Shown here: positions 59,239-64,000 of the stretch, piece after piece
How the letters are laid out: every line of letters begins with the position of its first letter
How positions within the stretch are numbered: the stretch's first letter is position 1
NCBI GenBank assembly: GCA_937931205.1
Contig: CALHBF010000001.1
Span: 1-64,000, forward strand
Direction: 5' to 3'
DNA length: 64,000 bases
Source: an uncultured Bacteriovoracaceae bacterium
Lineage (GTDB): Bacteria > Bdellovibrionota > Bacteriovoracia > Bacteriovoracales > Bacteriovoracaceae
Translations under genes and position numbers: made by a program
Notes under the pieces: model-generated
The model's database searches: none
What the model was told of the DNA's origin: nothing
Seen by the model: only the letters and a program-made list of their open reading frames with translations

Positions 59239-60192
59239 ATGAATAAGAACCACTGGCCAGAACTCAAATACCTTGAATGGAAAGATACCTATCATACACT
59301 TCATCGCTATCTTCAAATCGTAGGAAAACTGAGGATATATAAGGCACCTTGGATTAATCACTCTTGGCACGCAACCTACTATGTGACTTCAAGAGGTCTC
59401 ACCACTTCTGCCATTCCTCTCAATGATAGAAATTTAACAGTCTATTTTGACTTCATTGATCATCAGGTTAAATTTGAAGATAGTTTGGGCAACACTCACA
59501 GCTTCAATTTGCAAGAAGAAACAGTGGCTGATTTTTACCAAAAGTTTATGGATGCACTCAAAATCATGCAAATCACTGGTTATGAGAATGATTATCCAGT
59601 CGAATGCAGTGATCGTGTTCGTTTTTCGGAAGATACGATCCGACATACTTACAACTCTACCCATGTTTATAACTTCTTTCAGGCCTTAGTACGGATAACA
59701 AATATTTTTCAAAAATATCGATCTGAATTTTCCGGAAAATCCTCTCCCGTTCACTTTTTCTGGGGAAGTTTTGATTTGGCCGTAACTAGGTTTTCAGGAA
59801 ATTCTGCTCCAGAACATCCAGGAATTGCTCCTTATGTGAGTCCTGAAGTTATGAAAGAAGCTTATTCTCATGAAGTCATGAGCTGCGGATTCTGGCCCGG
59901 CAGTGACCAGTATCCCCACGCTATCTTTTATAGTTATGCCTATCCCACTCCAGATGGTTTTAATGAGGCAAACATTAAACCAGATGTGGCCTACTTTAAT
60001 AAAGATCTTGGAGAATTTGTCCTACATTACGATGAAGTTCAGAATGCAGAAGACCCAGAGGTAATGCTCATGAACTTCCTTCATTCAAGCTTTGAAGCCG
60101 CTTCATCACTTGGTCGCTGGGATAGGAAGAAATTAAGTGACAGTCCTTTTAGGCAGACGTTAAGTGAAAAATATCAGCATCAATTACAATAA
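59239..60192 (+). CDS. DUF5996 family protein
   Basis: WPELKYLEWKDTYHTLHRYLQIVGKLRIYKAPWINHSWHATYYVTSRGLTTSAIP. Confidence 0.88.
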   Translation: MNKNHWPELKYLEWKDTYHTLHRYLQIVGKLRIYKAPWINHSWHATYYVTSRGLTTSAIPLNDRNLTVYFDFIDHQVKFEDSLGNTHSFNLQEETVADFYQKFMDALKIMQITGYENDYPVECSDRVRFSEDTIRHTYNSTHVYNFFQALVRITNIFQKYRSEFSGKSSPVHFFWGSFDLAVTRFSGNSAPEHPGIAPYVSPEVMKEAYSHEVMSCGFWPGSDQYPHAIFYSYAYPTPDGFNEANIKPDVAYFNKDLGEFVLHYDEVQNAEDPEVMLMNFLHSSFEAASSLGRWDRKKLSDSPFRQTLSEKYQHQLQ

Positions 60193-60195
60193 AAG

Positions 60196-60215
60196 AAGGG
60201 CCCTTAGGGCCCCTT
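60196..60215. terminator. Intrinsic terminator between convergent genes
   Basis: AAGGGCCC-tta-GGGCCCCTT (one bulge) followed by TATTTT. Confidence 0.65.
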
Positions 60216-60219
60216 TATT

Positions 60220-61269
60220 TTACAACTGACTCATATCAAGTACAAAGCGATATCGAATATCACTCTTTAAAACTCTTTCATAAGCTTCATTGACTTGTTT
60301 CGGAGATATCACCTCAATCTCCGAAGTGATATTATGTTTTCCACAGAAATCCAGCATCTCTTGTGTTTCTTTTATTGAACCAATAACAGAGCCTGCATAA
60401 TTTCTTCTCATCATGATGAGTGGAAAAGGATGGAACGTAAGAGGTTTATCTGGAGCACCTACTGAAACCAATGTTCCATCAAGCTTGAGTAGATTGAAGA
60501 AACTTGCCATATCAAGATCTGCCGAAGAGACAGTATTGATAATCAAATCAAAACTCAACCCATTCTGCTTAAGAACTTCTGCATCTTTGGTGACAACAAA
60601 TTCATGAGCACCTAACTTTTTAGCATCTTCCCTCTTCTTCTCAGAGTGACTCAAAACGACGACATGAGCACCCATTGCACTGGCAATCTTTACGGCCATG
60701 TGCCCTAGACCACCAAGACCTAACACTCCTACTTTTTTTCCTGGACCTGCATTCCAATGTCTTAGAGGAGAATAAGTGGTAATCCCTGCACAAAGAAGCG
60801 GAGCTGCCTTATCGAGCGGAAGATTATCAGGAATTCTTAAAACGAAATCTTCATTAACGACAATAATATCTGAATAGCCACCTTGGGTAACTGCTGATCC
60901 GTCTCGCTCCATTGCTCCATAGGTTCCCGTATTACCTGGAATACAATAGTTTTCTAAATCCTGTTCACAGTGAGCGCACTCTCGACAAGAGTCGACCATA
61001 CAGCCTACCCCGACATGATCTCCAACTTTGTATTTAGTAACCTTAGGTCCTACTGCTCGTACAACTCCAGCGATTTCATGACCGGGAACCATAGGAAACG
61101 GCGAAGCGAATCCCCATTCATCACGAACCATATGAATATCTGAATGGCAAATGCCACAAAACTTAATGTCAATGACAACATCATGATCTTTAGGATCTCT
61201 GCGTTCAAAAGAAAACGGAGTTAGTGGTGCCTTCGCCTTGAGCGAGGCGTACCCCTTCGCTTTTATCAT
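60220..61269 (-). CDS. Zn-dependent NAD(P) alcohol dehydrogenase (YahK/cinnamyl-alcohol type)
   Basis: [17 protein letters not shown]...[10 protein letters not shown]...[21 protein letters not shown]. Confidence 0.93.
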   Translation of the reverse strand: MIKAKGYASLKAKAPLTPFSFERRDPKDHDVVIDIKFCGICHSDIHMVRDEWGFASPFPMVPGHEIAGVVRAVGPKVTKYKVGDHVGVGCMVDSCRECAHCEQDLENYCIPGNTGTYGAMERDGSAVTQGGYSDIIVVNEDFVLRIPDNLPLDKAAPLLCAGITTYSPLRHWNAGPGKKVGVLGLGGLGHMAVKIASAMGAHVVVLSHSEKKREDAKKLGAHEFVVTKDAEVLKQNGLSFDLIINTVSSADLDMASFFNLLKLDGTLVSVGAPDKPLTFHPFPLIMMRRNYAGSVIGSIKETQEMLDFCGKHNITSEIEVISPKQVNEAYERVLKSDIRYRFVLDMSQL

Positions 61270-61322
61270 ATATTCCTCCTTGATAAGTTTAAGGTATTTT
61301 AGCAGAGGAATTGATTCAAGGA

Positions 61323-61778
61323 CTAGTGCTTCCACTTCTCCTGAGCTCGTTTTTGCATTTCTTGCGGAGAAACATTTTCAACATGAGTTCCAATATGCCA
61401 AAGATGTCCAAAAGGATCTTTTAATGATCCCATACGATCTCCATAAAACTGATCAGCAACAGGGCTGATCTCAATCGCTCCTGCACTCAGTGCACGTTTG
61501 AAAAACTCATCTACATTGTCGACATAGATCAACAGACTTGAACTCGAATTCGGGTGTGTTTTTTCCATATTTCCAAAAAGACCAGAGAACATAAAACGTG
61601 AGTCACCAATTTGCATTTCACAGTGACCAATTTCCCCATGAGGAGTCTTTGTGCGCATTATTTCTTTAGCTCCAAAAGCTTTTTGGTAAAACTCTAAAGC
61701 TCGATCAGCTTCTTCTACCATCAGATATGGAGTTAAAGAGTGATAACCTTGTGGAATGGGATTGACTTGAGTTTCCAT
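61323..61778 (-). CDS. VOC family protein (PhnB-like)
   Basis: [49 protein letters not shown]...[12 protein letters not shown]. Confidence 0.92.
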   Translation of the reverse strand: METQVNPIPQGYHSLTPYLMVEEADRALEFYQKAFGAKEIMRTKTPHGEIGHCEMQIGDSRFMFSGLFGNMEKTHPNSSSSLLIYVDNVDEFFKRALSAGAIEISPVADQFYGDRMGSLKDPFGHLWHIGTHVENVSPQEMQKRAQEKWKH

Positions 61779-61833
61779 TGCATCTCCTTTTGATAATGAC
61801 TTACACAAAGAATTGCAGACGAGATGCCAATCA

Positions 61834-62493
61834 TTAGAAAACTTGGACAGAGATCCAATCAGTTGGATGATAGAGTCTTAAAGTTCGCATAACTTCTTCG
61901 TCTGCCACTTGGGGAAATTCTCTGTACCATAAACTCACTGAAGAAAAATTGGGAGGGCGATGCAGACATATTATCTCATCAAATTGCTCGCGAAGCATCG
62001 TATCAGTAATCTGAGGCCCAACTGGTACGGCAAGCGTTAAACTCAATGGGTTTTGACTTCGTAAAAATTTTCCTGCGGCAGTTGCTGTCACTCCAGTCGC
62101 AAGGCCATCATCAATGAGAATGACATTTCTATTTTTAATGGCCGGAAGAATTCGTCCTGAACGATAAAGAGAAACTCGCCTTCTTAATTCTTGGACCTCT
62201 TCCTCTACAATTTCTTGAATTTGAGAACTTTGAATATCGAAGAATCTTGCTGAAATAGGATTGAAAAGTGGCATTTCATCCTCAGACATGGCTCCAATTC
62301 CGTACTCTACATCCATAGGAGCCCCTATCTTTCGAGAAACAACCACATCAAGGGAGGTATTCAGGAATTTCGCAACCTCGTGAGCAACGGGAACTCCACC
62401 TCGCGGCAGGGCCAAAATCAACGGATCGACATATCTTCTTGTCGCTAAAAAATGAGCAAGTTTTTGTCCAGCCTCTTGTCGATCTTTGAACAT
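61834..62493 (-). CDS. Phosphoribosyltransferase family protein
   Basis: LILALPRGGVPVAHEVAKFL...VILIDDGLATGVTATAAGKFLR. Confidence 0.92.
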   Translation of the reverse strand: MFKDRQEAGQKLAHFLATRRYVDPLILALPRGGVPVAHEVAKFLNTSLDVVVSRKIGAPMDVEYGIGAMSEDEMPLFNPISARFFDIQSSQIQEIVEEEVQELRRRVSLYRSGRILPAIKNRNVILIDDGLATGVTATAAGKFLRSQNPLSLTLAVPVGPQITDTMLREQFDEIICLHRPPNFSSVSLWYREFPQVADEEVMRTLRLYHPTDWISVQVF

Positions 62494-62631
62494 AGCAGAC
62501 CCCCATAGTTTGAGTAGTATGCAAGAAGAATGACTAAATAAAAGGGACAGTGAATACTGATTAGTTCACTTTGTGGTCTCTTGATTGCAGGACAAGGAAT
62601 GAAGCGTTCATCTTTTACAAAGGATTTTTTT

Positions 62632-62826
62632 ATGGCAAACCAAGAACAACAAAACCAAGGACAACAACCTAAACAACCTATTCAGAATCCACAGCAAGGT
62701 GGAGCTGAAAAAAACTTTGCTAATCAGCCTGGTAAAGAAAAACAAGGCGGGCAAAACACTCAAGCTCAACCTGGAAAACAGGATCGTTCTCAGGAGCAAT
62801 CAGAAAGTGATCGTAAACGTCAGTAA
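62632..62826 (+). CDS. Small Gln/Lys-rich hydrophilin-like protein
   Basis: MANQEQQNQGQQPKQPIQNPQQGGAEKNFANQPGKEKQGGQ; low complexity. Confidence 0.6.
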   Translation: MANQEQQNQGQQPKQPIQNPQQGGAEKNFANQPGKEKQGGQNTQAQPGKQDRSQEQSESDRKRQ

Positions 62827-62832
62827 ATGATA

Positions 62833-62865
62833 AATATCAGGAAGAGTTACCCTCTTCCTGATATT
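62833..62865. terminator. Bidirectional intrinsic terminator
   Basis: AATATCAGGAAGAG-ttacc-CTCTTCCTGATATT, perfect 14-bp stem. Confidence 0.82.
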
Positions 62866-63532
62866 ATTTAAGCTTTAAGTGAAATCCTTTCCCACGAATA
62901 TGATCAATCTTATAACACCAATCTGCTAATTTCGTCCGTAAATTGGAAAGATGAGTATTAATCGTATTTGAACTCACAATTTCTTTTCCCCAGATCGCAT
63001 CGACCAGCTCATCCTTGGAATATTTCTGAGGATAAATTTTAAGAAGGTAGGCCAGAATTTTAAATTCAATAAGAGTTAAGATAATTCTATCTTTATTGAG
63101 ATAGCACTCGACCTTATGAAAATCGATAGAGACATTGCCTAAAGAAATTTGCGGTCGACTATGCTGGTAATCTTTAATTCGGGCCTCTAATCTGGCAATG
63201 AGTTCATCTTTTCTAATAAAGCGATCAAAGAAGTCAGCGGCACCATTTTTATAGGACTTAATTTTGACTTCATCATTAGGGCTCGTGGTAATAAGAAATA
63301 CCGGAGTTTTTGCCAACTCAGGAATAGCTCTAATGGCTTCAAAAACTTCAAAGCCTGACATCTCTGGCATATTGATATCCAAGATAAAACAATCAAACGA
63401 TTTTGTTTTTGCTTTATCTATCAGCTCTTTCGCACAATGAAATATTTCTACTTCAAAATTGGTCGAGAGGAAGTCTTTATAAAAATTTAAGTTGTGAAAA
63501 TCGTCATCGATATAAGCAATTACCGGCTTCAT
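62864..63532 (-). CDS. OmpR-family response regulator
   Basis: VIAYIDDDFHNLNFYKDFL...FILDINMPEMSGFEV; C-terminal winged helix SNTINTHLSNLRTKL...IRGKGFHL. Confidence 0.92.
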   Translation of the reverse strand: MKPVIAYIDDDFHNLNFYKDFLSTNFEVEIFHCAKELIDKAKTKSFDCFILDINMPEMSGFEVFEAIRAIPELAKTPVFLITTSPNDEVKIKSYKNGAADFFDRFIRKDELIARLEARIKDYQHSRPQISLGNVSIDFHKVECYLNKDRIILTLIEFKILAYLLKIYPQKYSKDELVDAIWGKEIVSSNTINTHLSNLRTKLADWCYKIDHIRGKGFHLKLK

Positions 63533-64000
63533 TTAAACTCACCTATTTTCATTCTAAAATTAGTCCATTCACCGTCTGTATCAACACTTATGCTTCCTCT
63601 ATGAACCTTGATCACATTTTCTACGAAATGGAGTCCAATCCCATAATTCTGCTTATTGCTTCTCTCACTTTCAAAAGGCCTGAATAGCTGTTTCATTTTT
63701 TCTTTCGTGATGGCCGGTCCATTATTTTGAATGAGCACTTCATTTTCCTTTCGGAAAACTCGAACTTCTCCTGCCTGCCCATTGCGCTGGATAGCTTCGA
63801 AAGCATTTTTTACTAAATTTTTTAATGCCAGCTTGATCGTTGATTTATGTCCCCATCCCGTACCTTCTTCAAACCCCGATAAATCGAGCGAAACTTTATA
63901 GTGCTCAGACATCTCGAGAAATTCATCTTGAAGATAATCACTCACTTCCTTCCAGGAAAAAGTATCAAACCGAATATTTTCTCTATTGGTAATTAGCAGC
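63529..64000 (-). CDS. Sensor histidine kinase, C-terminal fragment (5' end beyond window)
   Basis: ALKNLVKNAFEAIQRN...IQNNGPAITKEKMKQLFRPFESERSNKQNYGIGLHFVENVI; frame stays open to the window edge (...LLITNRENIRFDTFSWKE). Confidence 0.88.
   Translation of the reverse strand, partial: LLITNRENIRFDTFSWKEVSDYLQDEFLEMSEHYKVSLDLSGFEEGTGWGHKSTIKLALKNLVKNAFEAIQRNGQAGEVRVFRKENEVLIQNNGPAITKEKMKQLFRPFESERSNKQNYGIGLHFVENVIKVHRGSISVDTDGEWTNFRMKIGEFK

Noticed and set aside
1-64000. Possible CRISPR array, tRNA, rRNA, IS element or prophage
   Set aside because: Reading through the window showed no regularly spaced repeats, tRNA T-arm signatures, transposase or phage structural genes; tRNAscan/minced would be needed to be definitive

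Overview
This AT-rich, densely coded bacterial window has about 60 protein-coding genes on both strands. Gene content suggests a Gram-negative of the Bdellovibrio/Bacteriovorax type: many small secreted proteins and lipoproteins, secreted hydrolases, and sigma-28-like promoters. That placement is an inference and was not tested. I saw no rRNA, tRNA, CRISPR array, IS element or prophage. Recognisable content includes a TonB receptor C-terminus with a PepSY protein, a PepSY/HK/RR set, an ABC exporter pair, a cis/trans fatty acid isomerase, an ABC-F ATPase, alkylation repair genes (Ogt, Ada-AlkA, AlkB), SelO, a heavy-metal P-type ATPase with a divergent MerR regulator and a clear MerR-type operator, three pirin paralogs, MscS, a BON protein, an M23 peptidase, a type III polyketide synthase operon, a CheB-CheR-PAS-histidine kinase fusion, a CatA-like acetyltransferase between two duplicated small secreted proteins, and a terminal RR/HK pair. 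The best leads are: (1) two sigma-28-like promoters with exact 11-nt spacing ahead of genes for exported proteins of unknown function (6336 and 13471); (2) an apparent +1 frame switch at about 14540-14622, which splits an exported protein from its beta-barrel-like C-terminal half; (3) a three-gene overlapping type III PKS/membrane protein/UbiG-like methyltransferase operon. Much of the window is ordinary housekeeping and accessory content. No feature is unambiguously a new system. All family names come from motif recognition by eye; no database search was run.
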